Assembly (NCBI RefSeq): GCF_900185725.1
Contig: NZ_FYAU01000024.1
Location: 248,001 to 312,000 of the forward strand
DNA: 64,000 nucleotides
Reading direction: 5' to 3'
From: Stappia sp. TSB10P1A
Lineage (GTDB): Bacteria; Pseudomonadota; Alphaproteobacteria; Rhizobiales; Stappiaceae
Position numbers and translations under genes: made by a program. Below, piece by piece: positions 20,203 through 30,199 of the stretch. The notes under the pieces were generated by a model. The model searched no databases. It was given only the letters and a program-made list of their open reading frames with translations, and was not told the DNA's origin. Within the stretch, counting starts at the first letter, position 1; the number at the start of each line of letters is the position of its first letter.

Positions 20203-21030
20203 TTACGCCGCGACGCCGCGCAGCGTCCGCTCCCGCTGGATGATCTCCGAGGCCAGCCGCAGGTAGGCCTGGCTGCCCGAACACTTCAGATCGTAGAGCA
20301 GCGCCGGCTTGCCGTAGGACGGCGCCTCGGACACCCGCACATTGCGCGGAATGATCGTCTCGTACACCGCATCGCCCATGGTCTCGCGCACGTCGGCGAC
20401 CACCTGGGCCGAGAGATTGTTGCGGCTGTCATACATCGTCAGAACGATGCCGTGGATCGACAGTTCCGGGTTCAGCGCCGCCTTCACCTGCTCGACCGTG
20501 CTGAGCAACTGGCTGAGGCCCTCCAGCGCGAAGAACTCGCATTGCAGCGGTACCAGAATCGAGTGGCTGGCCGACAGGGCGTTGATCGTCAGCAGGTTCA
20601 GCGAGGGCGGGCAGTCGATCAGCACATAGGTGAAGTCCGCCGGCGCCGCCTGGCGCCCCTGCCCCGCCAGTTCATGGATCGCCTTGCGCAGCCGGTGCGC
20701 CCGATCCGGGCGGCTGGCGATCTCCAGCTCGACGCCGAGCAGATCCATGGTGGACGGCGCCACCCACAGGCGCGGCACCGCCGTGTCCTGGATCGTTTCG
20801 GCCAGCGAACAATCGCCGATCAGTACGTCATAGGTCGAGATGTCGCGGCTGCGCCGGTCGATGCCGAGGCCTGTCGAGGCGTTGCCCTGCGGGTCGAGAT
20901 CGACGACCAGCACCCGCTCGCCGATCGCTGCGAGCGCGGTCCCGAGATTGATTGCGGTGGTCGTCTTGCCGACGCCGCCTTTCTGGTTGGCGAGCGCGAG
21001 GACGCGCGGAGACTGAGGAAGCATGCTCAT
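20203..21030 (-). CDS. parA: Chromosome-partitioning ATPase ParA
   Basis: A 275-residue deviant-Walker ATPase that binds DNA without sequence specificity and pulls ParB-parS complexes apart. The P-loop is NQKGGVGKTTTAINL with the signature first lysine, Walker A' is VVDLDPQGNASTGLG, and Walker B lies in VLIDCPPSLNLLT. ATG 21030 overlaps the rsmG stop by four bases (ATGA), showing an mnmG-rsmG-parA-parB transcript. Confidence 0.97.
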   Translation of the reverse strand: MSMLPQSPRVLALANQKGGVGKTTTAINLGTALAAIGERVLVVDLDPQGNASTGLGIDRRSRDISTYDVLIGDCSLAETIQDTAVPRLWVAPSTMDLLGVELEIASRPDRAHRLRKAIHELAGQGRQAAPADFTYVLIDCPPSLNLLTINALSASHSILVPLQCEFFALEGLSQLLSTVEQVKAALNPELSIHGIVLTMYDSRNNLSAQVVADVRETMGDAVYETIIPRNVRVSEAPSYGKPALLYDLKCSGSQAYLRLASEIIQRERTLRGVAA

Positions 21031-21710
21031 CCGGTCTGGCCTTTCCCTGTCGCACCGCGCGGCCGGATCCCCGTGATCTTGAGGAGCCGGCTGTCGGGAT
21101 CGATGAGGCTCTCCCTTTCTACCAGATCGAACTCCCAAGCGTGAGCGGCACGCGCGACCTCGTCGCGGAAATTTTTTCCTTTGTGGAAAATCGCAGGTGC
21201 GCCGTGATTCGAGAAGGGCTCCGTATAGGCCAGCAGCTCGGAAAGATCGGCCAGCGCCCGCGCCGACACCGCCTCGACCTCGCCGGCTAGGTCCCCCGAC
21301 ACGTCCTCGATACGCGCCGCATGAACCGTCGCCGGACAGCCCGTCTCGCGGATCACCGTGCGCAGGAAGGCGACCTTGCGGCTGTTGCTCTCGATCAGAT
21401 GCACATGCGCACCGGGCAGGCGCTCCATCTGCACCATCGCCGTCACCAGGCCGGGAAAGCCGGCGCCGCTACCGAGATCCACCCAGCGGGCGGCCTCCGG
21501 CGCCAACGCCACCACCTGCAGACTGTCGGCGACATGCCGTCGCCAAGCCTCGGGCAAGGTCGACGGCGCCACGAGGTTCTGCGCCTTCTGCCAATGCAGG
21601 AGCAAATTCACGTAAGTGGTCAAGCGCTCCACTGTTTCACGTGAAACTTCGAAAATTCCGTGAAGCACTTCCGGTCCGTCATCGACGGTCAGCCGCGCCG
21701 GCCGGCTCAT
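21027..21710 (-). CDS. rsmG: 16S rRNA (guanine527-N7)-methyltransferase
   Basis: Methylates G527 of 16S rRNA with SAM (old name gidB). The 227-residue protein shows the SAM-binding [12 protein letters not shown] followed by [14 protein letters not shown] and [13 protein letters not shown]. Its start overlaps the mnmG stop by four bases (ATGA). The codons for residues 21-26 or so (EVSRETVE) form a parS site, so the peptide there is constrained by DNA function. Confidence 0.96.
   Translation of the reverse strand: MSRPARLTVDDGPEVLHGIFEVSRETVERLTTYVNLLLHWQKAQNLVAPSTLPEAWRRHVADSLQVVALAPEAARWVDLGSGAGFPGLVTAMVQMERLPGAHVHLIESNSRKVAFLRTVIRETGCPATVHAARIEDVSGDLAGEVEAVSARALADLSELLAYTEPFSNHGAPAIFHKGKNFRDEVARAAHAWEFDLVERESLIDPDSRLLKITGIRPRGATGKGQTG
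21633..21648. promoter_or_regulatory. parS-like ParB-binding site 1, inside rsmG
   Basis: The 16-mer TGTTTCACGTGAAACT matches the bacterial parS consensus at 15 of 16 positions and is palindromic except for the last base. It lies within the rsmG reading frame, a place where parS is known in other alphaproteobacteria. Confidence 0.92.
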
Positions 21711-23626
21711 GCCACGGCCTCCCGGCCGCCCGCGCGGGACCCGGCCTTTTGCGCCTTGCGCACATGCGACAAAAGCAGCGTCAGCGCCGCCGGCGTCACC
21801 CCGTCGATCCGCGCTGCCTGGCCCAGCGTCTCGGGCCGCGCGGCTTCGAGCTTCTGCCGCGCCTCGTTGGACAGGCCCTTGACCAGCGCATAGTCGAGGC
21901 CAGCCGGCAGCAGCAGATCCTCGTCGCGGCGCAACGCATCGATGTCCGCCTCCTGCCGCTTCAGATAGACCGCGTAGAGCGCGTCGATCGCCACCTGCGC
22001 GGCGATCTTCGGGGCGAGCGCTCCGATCTCCTGCGGCCACACGACGGCCAGCTTGTCGAGGTCGATATCGGGGTAGGACAGCAACTCGAAGGCGGAGCGC
22101 CGCACCCCGTCCTGGTTGATCGGCAGGCCGGCGCGCCGCCCCTCCTCCGGGGTCAGCACCAGGCCAGAGAGCACCTCGCGTGCCCGCGCCAGATCCCGGC
22201 ACTTTGCCTCGAACCGCGAGGCACGCTCCGCCGAGACGCAGCCGATCTCCATGCCCATCTGCGTCAGCCGCTGGTCGGCATTGTCCGCCCGCAACGACAG
22301 CCGGTACTCGGCCCGCGAGGTGAACATCCGATAGGGCTCGTTGACGCCGCAGGTCACCAGATCGTCGATCATCACCCCGAGATAGCCCCTGTCGCGGCCG
22401 AAGACGACGGGCGCCCGGCCGCCCGCCTTCAGCGCCGCGTTCAGCCCCGCGACCAGCCCCTGCGCGGCCGCTTCCTCGTAACCTGTCGTGCCGTTGATCT
22501 GGCCGGCCAGGAACAGGCCCCCGACCCGGCGCGTCTCGAGCGTACGACCCAACTCCCGCGGATCGATGTGGTCGTATTCGATGGCATAGCCCGGCCGCAG
22601 CACGGCGACATCCTCCAGCCCCGGAATGGTCCGCAGGAAGGCAAGCTGCGCATCTTCCGGCAGCGAGGTCGAGATGCCGTTCGGATAGACCGTCGGATCG
22701 TCCAGCCCTTCCGGCTCCAGGAAAACCTGATGGCCGTCGCGATCGCCGAAGCGGACCACCTTGTCCTCGATCGAAGGACAGTAGCGCGGCCCGCGGCCGA
22801 CGATCTCGCCGGAATACATCGCCGAGCGATGCAGGTTGTCGCGGATGATCTCGTGGGTCCGCAGCGTCGTACGGGTGATGTGACAGGACACCTGCGGCGT
22901 GGTGATGGCGCTCGTCAGCTCCGAAAATGGTTCCGGATCCGAATCGCCCTTCTGCTCCTCCAGCCGTTCCCAATGGATCGTGCGACCATCCAGCCGTGCC
23001 GGCGTGCCGGTCTTGAGCCGGCCGAGCTCGAACCCATGCGAGAGCAGCGAGGCCGACAACAGGTTCGACGGCGCCTCGTCGGCCCGTCCGGCGGCGATCT
23101 TGCGCTCGCCGATATGAATGACCCCGCGCAGGAAGGTGCCGGTGGTCAGCACCACCGCACCGGTGACCAGCCGCCGCCCGTCGGCCAGCACCACCCCGCC
23201 GACATGTCCGGCCTCGACCGTCAGCTCCGCCGCCTCCCCTTCGACGACCTCCAGATTGGCGGTCTCGCGGATCGCCTCCTGCATCGCCTTGCGATAGAGC
23301 CTGCGGTCGGCCTGAGCCCTCGGCCCGCGCACCGCAGGGCCCTTGCGCCGGTTGAGCAGACGAAACTGGATGCCGGCCCGGTCGGCCACTCGGCCCATCA
23401 ATCCGTCCAGCGCATCGACCTCGCGCACCAAATGTCCCTTGCCGAGGCCGCCGATGGCCGGGTTGCAGGACATCACGCCGATGGTGGAGAAGCTATGCGT
23501 GACCAGCGCAGTGCGGGCGCCCAGCCGTGCGCTGGCGCTCGCGGCCTCGCAGCCGGCATGGCCGCCGCCGATGACGATCACATCGAAGACAGGCTTGGCG
23601 ACATTGCCGCCCTTTGTCCTGGTCAT
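21707..23626 (-). CDS. mnmG: tRNA uridine-5-carboxymethylaminomethyl modification enzyme MnmG
   Basis: FAD enzyme that, with MnmE, makes cmnm5U34 in certain tRNAs (old name gidA). The 639-residue protein has the dinucleotide fold [15 protein letters not shown] at the N-terminus, the [14 protein letters not shown] family signature, KTGTPAR, and [22 protein letters not shown]. The C-terminal helical MnmE-binding region ends at 21707. ATG 23626 follows a purine-rich GGCTGAAAG. The gene starts 239 bases after the mnmE stop. Confidence 0.97.
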   Translation of the reverse strand: MTRTKGGNVAKPVFDVIVIGGGHAGCEAASASARLGARTALVTHSFSTIGVMSCNPAIGGLGKGHLVREVDALDGLMGRVADRAGIQFRLLNRRKGPAVRGPRAQADRRLYRKAMQEAIRETANLEVVEGEAAELTVEAGHVGGVVLADGRRLVTGAVVLTTGTFLRGVIHIGERKIAAGRADEAPSNLLSASLLSHGFELGRLKTGTPARLDGRTIHWERLEEQKGDSDPEPFSELTSAITTPQVSCHITRTTLRTHEIIRDNLHRSAMYSGEIVGRGPRYCPSIEDKVVRFGDRDGHQVFLEPEGLDDPTVYPNGISTSLPEDAQLAFLRTIPGLEDVAVLRPGYAIEYDHIDPRELGRTLETRRVGGLFLAGQINGTTGYEEAAAQGLVAGLNAALKAGGRAPVVFGRDRGYLGVMIDDLVTCGVNEPYRMFTSRAEYRLSLRADNADQRLTQMGMEIGCVSAERASRFEAKCRDLARAREVLSGLVLTPEEGRRAGLPINQDGVRRSAFELLSYPDIDLDKLAVVWPQEIGALAPKIAAQVAIDALYAVYLKRQEADIDALRRDEDLLLPAGLDYALVKGLSNEARQKLEAARPETLGQAARIDGVTPAALTLLLSHVRKAQKAGSRAGGREAVA

Positions 23627-23843
23627 GTGCTTTCAGCCTCTGCCCGCGCCGGCGAAGATCGCGCTCGGGGCCTGCAGGCGACACGGGAAAGGTCCGCGAT
23701 CCGCCTTGCGTGGATACCTCTTGCGGCCGGTGATACCCGAAAACCGGCGCAGCGGTCAAAGATAAGCAGCGTTACCGGCCTCTGTCTGACATCCGTTTCG
23801 GATGAGTCTTCATTACGGGTTTGAATCGATCCTCGATTCCTGC

Positions 23844-23859
23844 TGTTTCACGTGAAACG
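23844..23859. promoter_or_regulatory. parS-like ParB-binding site 2, 3' of mnmE
   Basis: TGTTTCACGTGAAACG, 15 of 16 positions of the palindrome, starting five bases beyond the mnmE stop codon in the mnmE-mnmG gap. Confidence 0.92.
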
Positions 23860-23864
23860 CTCGT

Positions 23865-25250
23865 TTACTTCCCGATACAAAATTCTCGGAAAATCACGTC
23901 CAGCAGGTCCTCCACGCCGACGCGTCCAGCAATCCGCCCCAGCGACTCCCCAGCCCGCCGCAGGTCCTCGGCGCGGATTTCCAGCGATCGGCACTCCGCC
24001 AGCGCCTCACCAAGCGCCGCCAGGCAGTCCTCCAGATGCCGCCGGTGCCGCTCCCGCGCGGCCAGCGGCTCGTCCACCCCGCCGACATGTTGTGCCGCAA
24101 ACGTCGCCAGCGCAGCAAGCAGCGCATCGACTCCCTCGCCGCTGCGCACGGACAGGCGGAAGTCTCGCTCCCCCGCTGCTGCCGCCGGCCACCCCGTTCC
24201 CGTATCGGCCTTGGTCTCGACCCGCCAGAGGGCAGTCGTTGCATGCGGCGGCGGAGATGACTCTCCGCTGGAAGGGTCCGTCTCCGGCGCGACAAGCCAC
24301 AGCACCAGGTCTGCATCCTCGGCCCGCGCAAGCGCCCGGCGGATGCCCTCCCGCTCGACCAGTCCCGCCGCCTCGCGCAGGCCCGCCGTGTCGACCAACG
24401 TCACCGGATAACCGTCGAGATCCATATGCACCTCGATGACGTCGCGGGTGGTTCCCGCCTCTTCCGTGACGATGGCGACATCCCGCCGCGCCAGCGCGTT
24501 CAAAAGGCTCGACTTGCCGGCGTTCGGCGCACCGAGCAGCACCACCTGGACGCCGCTGCGCAGCCGCTCGGCCCGCCGCGACCGGGCAAGATGCCCGGCG
24601 ATCTCTTCGCGCAGGCGAGCAACCTCCTCCCACACCAGGGCGGAGACATCGTCGGGCACGTCCTCCTCGTCGGCGAAATCGAACTCCGCCTCCACCAAGG
24701 CCCGCGCGCGGGTCAGCCGCCCGCGCCAGCCGTCATAGACCGCCGCCAGCGCGCCGCCGGCCTGGCTCATCGCCAGCCGCCGCTGCGCTTCCGTTTCCGC
24801 CGCAATCAGATCGGCGAGGCCCTCGACCTCAAGCAGATCCATCCGGTCATTGTCGAAAGCCCGGCGGGTAAACTCCCCCGCCTCGGCCGGCCGGCATCCC
24901 GGTAGGCTGCCAAGCACCTCCAGCACCGCGGAAACCACCGCGCGTCCGCCATGGCAATGGAACTCGGCAACGTCCTCTCCGGTAAAGCTGGCGGGGCCGG
25001 GAAACCACAGCATCAGCGCCCGGTCGAGAACGGAGCCATCCGCCGGCCGTCGCAGCTCGCGCACGGAGGCACGGCGCGGCGCCGGGCAGGTCCCGCACAT
25101 CGTTTCGAGGGCGAATCGGGTTCCCTCGCCGGACAGGCGGATCACCGCCACACCAGCGGGCACCGCCCCACTGGACAGGGCAAAGATCGTATCGCGCCCG
25201 GGCAGCGTCTCATTGCCTCCCCCCATCCGCTTTCCCTTGGCTCCAGACAT
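23865..25250 (-). CDS. mnmE: tRNA modification GTPase MnmE
   Basis: GTPase partner of MnmG in wobble-uridine modification. The roughly 460-residue protein has an N-terminal formyl-THF-binding domain (DTIFALSSG...GVAVIRLSG...EFHCHGG), a helical domain, and an inserted G domain: [16 protein letters not shown] in switch I and DTAGLRE. It ends in the invariant CIGK. The G4 NKxD motif is replaced by ETKAD, an acceptable variant to check. The start may be ATG 25250 or 25226. The gene is divergent from the DUF255 gene. Confidence 0.95.
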   Translation of the reverse strand: MSGAKGKRMGGGNETLPGRDTIFALSSGAVPAGVAVIRLSGEGTRFALETMCGTCPAPRRASVRELRRPADGSVLDRALMLWFPGPASFTGEDVAEFHCHGGRAVVSAVLEVLGSLPGCRPAEAGEFTRRAFDNDRMDLLEVEGLADLIAAETEAQRRLAMSQAGGALAAVYDGWRGRLTRARALVEAEFDFADEEDVPDDVSALVWEEVARLREEIAGHLARSRRAERLRSGVQVVLLGAPNAGKSSLLNALARRDVAIVTEEAGTTRDVIEVHMDLDGYPVTLVDTAGLREAAGLVEREGIRRALARAEDADLVLWLVAPETDPSSGESSPPPHATTALWRVETKADTGTGWPAAAAGERDFRLSVRSGEGVDALLAALATFAAQHVGGVDEPLAARERHRRHLEDCLAALGEALAECRSLEIRAEDLRRAGESLGRIAGRVGVEDLLDVIFREFCIGK

Positions 25251-25339
25251 CGACTGACCTAGCCTTTCCTCAACAACCATCATCGGCTCCGCCCGCTTCC
25301 CTGGCCGGAGCCTGCCACGCCCTGATATCGGAGAGGCCC

Positions 25340-27418
25340 ATGACCGACAACCGTCTGGCCGGCGCCACCAGCCCCTATCTGCTGCAGCACAAGGACAATC
25401 CGGTCGCTTGGCGTCCCTGGGGACCGGAAGCGCTGGCCGAGGCCCGCGCCGCCGACAAGCCCATCCTCCTCTCGGTCGGCTACGCCGCCTGCCACTGGTG
25501 CCATGTCATGGCCCATGAGAGCTTCGAAGATCCGGACGTCGCCGCGGTCATGAACCGCCTCTTCGTCAATATCAAGGTCGACCGGGAGGAGCGCCCGGAC
25601 ATCGACCAGATCTACATGACCGCGCTGCATGCCCTTGGCCAGCAGGGTGGCTGGCCGCTGACGATGTTCCTCACCAGCGAGGGAGAGCCCTTCTGGGGCG
25701 GCACCTATTTCCCCAGAACCTCCCGTTGGGGGCGACCCGGTTTCATCGAGGTCCTGGAGGCGGTCGACCGTGCCTATCGAATGGATCGGAGCCGAATCGA
25801 GACCAACCGCAAGGCTCTGATGACCCATCTGGCGGCGGCCCGCCCCCAAGCGGCCGGCGCCCTGCCGCCGGACCTTGCCGTCACCGCCGGCCTGCGCCTC
25901 GCCGGCCTTTACGACACGACCCATGGCGGCATCCGCGGCGCACCCAAATTTCCCCAGGCCTGCGTCAGCGAACTCGTCTGGCGCGCGGCCCTGCGCAGCG
26001 GCTCTGCCGAGGCTCTTGATGCCTGCGTGCTGACGCTGGAACGCATGAGCAACGGCGGCATCTACGATCATGTCGGTGGCGGCCTTGCCCGCTATTCCGT
26101 CGACGAGCGCTGGCTGGTGCCGCATTTCGAGAAGATGCTCTATGACAACGCCCAATACATCGCTCACCTCGCCCGCGCGCTCGCCCTCGCCGATCTTTCC
26201 CCATCGCTCACCGAGTTGTTCCGGATCCGACTCGATGAGACCGTCGGCTGGCTGCAGCGGGAGATGATGAACGGGCCGGCCTTCGCCGCAAGCCTCGATG
26301 CCGACAGCGAGGGCGAGGAGGGCCGCTTCTATGTCTGGACGCCGGATCAGGTGGCGAGGGTCCTCGACCGCGATGCCTGCCTTGCCTTCTGCCAGGCCTA
26401 TGACATCAGCGCCTGTGGCAATTTCGAGGGCGCCAGCATTCCGAACCGCCTGTCGCCACCGCGCGCCGGCCCGGGCGCGGGCGCCGCGCCCTATCCCGCC
26501 GCCCGCGCCGCGCTGCTCAACGCCCGTCAAAACCGGGTGCCCCCGGCGCGAGACGACAAGGTCCTCGCCGACTGGAACGGCTTGACCATCGCCGCGCTGG
26601 CGGAGGCCGAGTATCTCTTCCGCCTGGAAGGTGTTTCACGTGAATCCTGGCGCCGGCTCGCCATCGATGCCTATGGCTTCGTCATGGATCACATGCGCGA
26701 CAACGAGGGTCGCCTCGCCCACGCCTGGTGCGGAGGTCGCCTCACCCGGCCGGGATTTGCCAGCGACCTTGCGGCAATGATGAAGGCCGCCGTCACCCTC
26801 GCCGAAACCTCGTGGTCCATGTCGGAGGCGAATCGATTTCTCGCCGACGCCCTCGACCTCGGCCGCCGGCTCGATCGGGACTTTGCCCATGAGGGTGGCG
26901 GCTACTACCTCGCCTCACGCGAGGCGAACGACATCATCATACGGCCGTTCTCGCCAATGGACGAGGCCGTTCCCAATGCCAACGGGCTGGCGGCTGAGGC
27001 CTTCCTGCGCCTGTCGCACCTCCTCGGCGACGATAGGCTGGCGGAGACCTCAGAGGCGATCCTTGCCGGTTTCGCCGCCGACATCGTCGGCAACGTCTTC
27101 GGCACGGCGAGCCTGTTGAGCGCCCTAGACACCGCCGAAAACGCAGTGCTCGCGGTGCTGGTGACGCCGCTCGAGGGAGACCGGTCCGAGTGCGCGATGG
27201 CGTTGCGCCGGGCCGTTGCCCGCCTGGCCGATCCCGCCATCATCCGCCTGGAAGTTTCGGACGGCCACGATTTCCCGGCCAGCCACCCGCTGCATGGCAA
27301 GACCGCCCGCGCCGGGCGCCCCACCCTCTATCTCTGCCGGCGGGGAGCCTGCAGCGCGCCGCTAACCAGCGCCGCCGATGTCGGACCAGCGCTTACCCAC
27401 TTCGCGTCCCGACATTAA
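25340..27418 (+). CDS. Thioredoxin-domain DUF255 protein (YyaL/SPATA20 family)
   Basis: A 692-residue cytosolic protein. The first 160 residues are a thioredoxin-like domain with the invariant [12 protein letters not shown] start and the redox pair CHWC at Cys51/Cys54; the rest is an alpha/alpha barrel like that of sugar epimerases and cellobiose 2-epimerases ([24 protein letters not shown]). The biochemical role is unknown although the family reaches from bacteria to humans. ATG 25340 follows GGAGAGG. A parS-like site is embedded at 26632. It is the only rightward gene between the mnmE and rho blocks. Confidence 0.92.
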   Translation: MTDNRLAGATSPYLLQHKDNPVAWRPWGPEALAEARAADKPILLSVGYAACHWCHVMAHESFEDPDVAAVMNRLFVNIKVDREERPDIDQIYMTALHALGQQGGWPLTMFLTSEGEPFWGGTYFPRTSRWGRPGFIEVLEAVDRAYRMDRSRIETNRKALMTHLAAARPQAAGALPPDLAVTAGLRLAGLYDTTHGGIRGAPKFPQACVSELVWRAALRSGSAEALDACVLTLERMSNGGIYDHVGGGLARYSVDERWLVPHFEKMLYDNAQYIAHLARALALADLSPSLTELFRIRLDETVGWLQREMMNGPAFAASLDADSEGEEGRFYVWTPDQVARVLDRDACLAFCQAYDISACGNFEGASIPNRLSPPRAGPGAGAAPYPAARAALLNARQNRVPPARDDKVLADWNGLTIAALAEAEYLFRLEGVSRESWRRLAIDAYGFVMDHMRDNEGRLAHAWCGGRLTRPGFASDLAAMMKAAVTLAETSWSMSEANRFLADALDLGRRLDRDFAHEGGGYYLASREANDIIIRPFSPMDEAVPNANGLAAEAFLRLSHLLGDDRLAETSEAILAGFAADIVGNVFGTASLLSALDTAENAVLAVLVTPLEGDRSECAMALRRAVARLADPAIIRLEVSDGHDFPASHPLHGKTARAGRPTLYLCRRGACSAPLTSAADVGPALTHFASRH
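26632..26647. promoter_or_regulatory. parS-like ParB-binding site 3, inside the DUF255 gene
   Basis: TGTTTCACGTGAATCC shares the TTCACGTGAA core and full left half with the other sites but has two changes in the right half. It lies in coding sequence. Confidence 0.7.
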
Positions 27419-27427
27419 GGCCCAGCC

Positions 27428-28039
27428 TCAGTCCGGGTAGTCGCCGGCGCTGCCAGATCCGCCGCCCCGGTGAGAGGCCCAATCCTTCACGCCGAGGCGA
27501 TAAAGCACATGCGGCGATAGGGGGCTTGCGCCATCGATTGCCGGATGAGCGAAATCCGCGGCCGTGTCCCGCCGCATGCCGATCCGCTCCATCACCCGCC
27601 GCGACGGAGCGTTCAGCACGGCGGTGAAGGAGATGATCTCGTCGAGACCCTGTGTTTCGAAACCGAATCGAAGCCATGCCCGCGCGGCCTCGCTGGCATA
27701 GCCCTGTCCCCACGCCGAACGGGCGAGCCGCCAACCGATCTCGATACAGGGCAGGAAGGGCAGCGGATGCCTCGGCCGGTTGAGGCCGACGAAACCGATG
27801 AAGGACCCGCCCGCCTTCTCGATCACCGGCTGGAAACAGATCCCGTCCGCCGCCGCACGGGCCCGCGCCGTGTCGACCATCGCATCGCTCTCAGCGCGGC
27901 TCAGCACCGAGGGGAAGTAGCGCATCACGCAAGGGTCGCCATTCATCGCGGCGAAGGGCGCCTTGTCCTCCTCCCGCCACGGACGCAACAGCAGCCTCGC
28001 GGTTTCGATCACCGGGCCCGCCTCGCCCTCGCCTGCCAT
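27428..28039 (-). CDS. GNAT family N-acetyltransferase (RimJ/RimL-like)
   Basis: A 203-residue protein starting with the RimJ/RimL-type ETARLLLRPWREED, continuing with IGFVGLNRP, and the acetyl-CoA pocket WGQGYASEAARAWLRFGF followed by NAPSRRVMERIGM. Substrate unknown. ATG 28039 has a strong GGAGGTG ribosome site. A parS-like site lies about 20 bases upstream of it, between the gene and the rho terminator. It converges on the DUF255 gene with nine bases between stops. Confidence 0.88.
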   Translation of the reverse strand: MAGEGEAGPVIETARLLLRPWREEDKAPFAAMNGDPCVMRYFPSVLSRAESDAMVDTARARAAADGICFQPVIEKAGGSFIGFVGLNRPRHPLPFLPCIEIGWRLARSAWGQGYASEAARAWLRFGFETQGLDEIISFTAVLNAPSRRVMERIGMRRDTAADFAHPAIDGASPLSPHVLYRLGVKDWASHRGGGSGSAGDYPD

Positions 28040-28060
28040 CGTTGCACCTCCGAATCGACC

Positions 28061-28076
28061 TGATTCACGTGAAACA
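28061..28076. promoter_or_regulatory. parS-like ParB-binding site 4, upstream of the GNAT gene
   Basis: TGATTCACGTGAAACA, with a perfect right half and one change in the left half, located between the rho terminator and the GNAT ribosome site, where a ParB clamp could also affect transcription of the GNAT gene. Confidence 0.85.
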
Positions 28077-28085
28077 CCCGTCCTG

Positions 28086-28128
28086 CAAAAAGCAACACCC
28101 GCGGAGATCTCGGACCTCCGCGGGTGTT
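28086..28128 (-). terminator. Intrinsic terminator of rho
   Basis: A perfect 13-bp stem, AACACCCGCGGAG (28094-28106) with its complement (28116-28128), and a 9-base loop. On the minus strand it runs into GCTTTTTGC. It is 47 bases past the rho stop codon and its right arm shares four bases with parS-like site 5. Confidence 0.85.
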
Positions 28129-28140
28129 TCACGTGAATCT
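28125..28140. promoter_or_regulatory. parS-like ParB-binding site 5, overlapping the rho terminator
   Basis: TGTTTCACGTGAATCT, same right-half variant as site 3. Its first four bases form the foot of the rho terminator stem. It is 49 bases from site 4, centre to centre about 64 bases. Confidence 0.8.
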
Positions 28141-28174
28141 CGTATCCGCGTCGCGGCGATGCCGCGCAGCGCCG

Positions 28175-29443
28175 TCAGGTGTTCATGCTGTCGAAGAAAT
28201 CGTCGTTCGACTTGGTTTGGCGCAGCTTGTCGAGCAGGAACTCGATGGCGTCGACCGTCCCCATCGGGTTGAGGATGCGGCGCAGCACGAACGTCTTCTT
28301 CAGGTTCACCGGCTCGACCAGAAGCTCTTCCTTGCGGGTGCCGGATCGCTGGATATCGATGGCCGGGAAGACGCGCTTGTCGGAGATCTTGCGGTCGAGA
28401 ATGATCTCGGAGTTGCCCGTACCCTTGAACTCCTCGAAGATGACCTCGTCCATGCGGCTGCCGGTGTCGATCAGGGCCGTGGCGATGATCGTCAGCGACC
28501 CGCCCTCTTCGATGTTACGGGCAGCACCGAAGAAGCGCTTCGGCCGCTGCAGCGCGTTGGCATCGACACCGCCGGTCAGCACCTTGCCCGAGGACGGAAC
28601 CACGGTGTTGTAGGCGCGCCCCAGCCGGGTGATCGAATCCAGCAGGATCACCACGTCGCGGCCATGCTCGACCAGGCGCTTGGCCTTCTCGATGACCATC
28701 TCGGCCACCTGCACGTGGCGAACCGCCGGCTCGTCGAAGGTGGAGGACACCACCTCGCCGTTCACCGTACGCTGCATGTCGGTGACTTCCTCGGGCCGCT
28801 CGTCGATCAGCAGCACGATCAGATAGCATTCGGGATGATTGGTGGTGATCGACTTGGCGATGTTCTGCAGGAACACCGTCTTGCCGGTGCGCGGCGGAGC
28901 GGTGATCAGGCCGCGCTGGCCCTTGCCGAGCGGAGCGACCAGGTCGATGACCCGCGACGACAGGTCCTTGCTCCCGGTCGGCGTCTCGACTTCCATCTTC
29001 AGCCGCTCGTCGGGATAGAGCGGCGTGAGATTGTCGAAATGAACCTTGTGCCGCGCCTTTTCCGGGTCCTCGAAATTGATCTTATTGACCTTGAGCAGCG
29101 CGAAATAGCGCTCGCCCTCCTTCGGGCTACGAATCTCGCCTTCGACCGTGTCGCCGGTTCTCAGCGAGAAGCGGCGGATCTGCGACGGTGAGATGTAGAT
29201 GTCATCCGGGCCGGGAAGGTAGTTGGCGTCCGGCGAGCGCAGAAAACCGAAACCGTCCTGCAGCACTTCGACGACGCCCTCGCCGATAATGTCGACGTCC
29301 TGGGCGGCGAGCTGCTTGAGAATGGCGAACATCAGCTCCTGCTTGCGCATGGTGCTGGCGTTCTCGACCTCATGCTCCTCCGCAAAGGCGAGGAGTTCGG
29401 TCGGCGTCTTGATCTTGAGATCTGAGAGTTTCATTTCCCGCAT
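28175..29443 (-). CDS. rho: Transcription termination factor Rho
   Basis: Hexameric RNA-dependent helicase that ends transcription. The 422-residue protein has the N-terminal cold-shock-like RNA-binding domain ([22 protein letters not shown]-type segment), the Walker A loop [12 protein letters not shown], Walker [17 protein letters not shown], and the Q/R-loop region. I choose ATG 29443 (MREMKL), the standard Rhizobiales start; TTG 29449 and ATG 29434 are other in-frame options. It is leftward, in line with replication from the neighbouring origin. Confidence 0.97.
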   Translation of the reverse strand: MREMKLSDLKIKTPTELLAFAEEHEVENASTMRKQELMFAILKQLAAQDVDIIGEGVVEVLQDGFGFLRSPDANYLPGPDDIYISPSQIRRFSLRTGDTVEGEIRSPKEGERYFALLKVNKINFEDPEKARHKVHFDNLTPLYPDERLKMEVETPTGSKDLSSRVIDLVAPLGKGQRGLITAPPRTGKTVFLQNIAKSITTNHPECYLIVLLIDERPEEVTDMQRTVNGEVVSSTFDEPAVRHVQVAEMVIEKAKRLVEHGRDVVILLDSITRLGRAYNTVVPSSGKVLTGGVDANALQRPKRFFGAARNIEEGGSLTIIATALIDTGSRMDEVIFEEFKGTGNSEIILDRKISDKRVFPAIDIQRSGTRKEELLVEPVNLKKTFVLRRILNPMGTVDAIEFLLDKLRQTKSNDDFFDSMNT

Positions 29444-29770
29444 GGGCAATGGATGGTCTTCTGCTAGGGGTGGATGCGTATGATCCCGCGTCGCCGTCTT
29501 GGCAACCTGGATCAGGAAGGAAGGGAGTGGCTGCGGATCGACAATCGGACCTTCCGATCCGACCTGGTGCTTTTGCGGTTCCCGGATGCGCGGCCAAACT
29601 CGTCGCCCCGGAACGTCGCTAACACCATGCCCGCAGGATGTGAGGTTGCCGGAATCTACATTTTTAAATTCACCAGAGCAAGCGCCATTCGGCGAGTGCT
29701 CGCAATATTGTCATGCGCCCGGAAAGGTTAGCCACGCCATTCGGACGCAGGGTTAGCCGAGATCAACCAG
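29444..29770. other. rho upstream region
   Basis: 327 bases between hemJ and rho, both leftward. It holds the candidate rho promoter at 29653-29681 and a long 5' leader of about 200 bases. No gene is seen. A long leader is expected because rho is usually autoregulated there, but I see no specific element. Confidence 0.5.
29653..29681 (-). promoter_or_regulatory. Candidate rho promoter
   Basis: On the minus strand TTGCTC (29681-29676) and TAGATT (29658-29653) are separated by 17 bases in one of the few AT-rich stretches of the region. Both hexamers match the sigma-70 consensus at four of six bases. Confidence 0.35.
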
Positions 29771-30196
29771 TCAGAATGGCTTGATCACCACCAGAATCAC
29801 GATCAGCACCATAAGTAGGGTCGGCACCTCGTTGACGATACGGTAGTGACGCGAGCTCCTGACGTTGGTGTCCGCGGCAAATTGGCGCACACAGCGCGCC
29901 AGATAACCGTGCAGAGCGCTCATCGCCAGAACCAGCGTCAGCTTGGCGTGGAACCAGCCGGACGAGAAGAACCCGCCCTCATAGGCGACCCAGAGCCCGA
30001 AGATCCATGACGAGATCATCGCCGGGGTCATGATCGCCTTGAGCAGCCGCCGCTCCATAACCTTGAAGGTCTCGCTCTGCGGCGTGCCCGGTCCCACCTC
30101 AACGTGATAGACGAACAGCCGCGGCAGGTAGAACAGCGCGGCCATCCAGGCGATCACCGAGATGATGTGCAGGACCTTCAGCCAGAGATAGAGCAT
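29771..30196 (-). CDS. hemJ: Protoporphyrinogen IX oxidase HemJ
   Basis: Membrane enzyme that oxidises protoporphyrinogen IX in haem synthesis. The 141-residue protein has four transmembrane helices and the family signature VLHIISVIAWMAALFYLPRL with the invariant His10, then KAIMTPAMISSWIFG and WFHAKL. It starts three bases after the hemE stop, so hemE-hemJ form one transcript. Confidence 0.94.
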   Translation of the reverse strand: MLYLWLKVLHIISVIAWMAALFYLPRLFVYHVEVGPGTPQSETFKVMERRLLKAIMTPAMISSWIFGLWVAYEGGFFSSGWFHAKLTLVLAMSALHGYLARCVRQFAADTNVRSSRHYRIVNEVPTLLMVLIVILVVIKPF

Positions 30197-30199
30197 GGG

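Noticed and set aside
21197-23824. 875-codon rightward open frame opposite mnmG and rsmG
   Set aside because: It is antisense to two secure genes, is Arg/His/Gln-rich without domain features, and arises from the high GC content.
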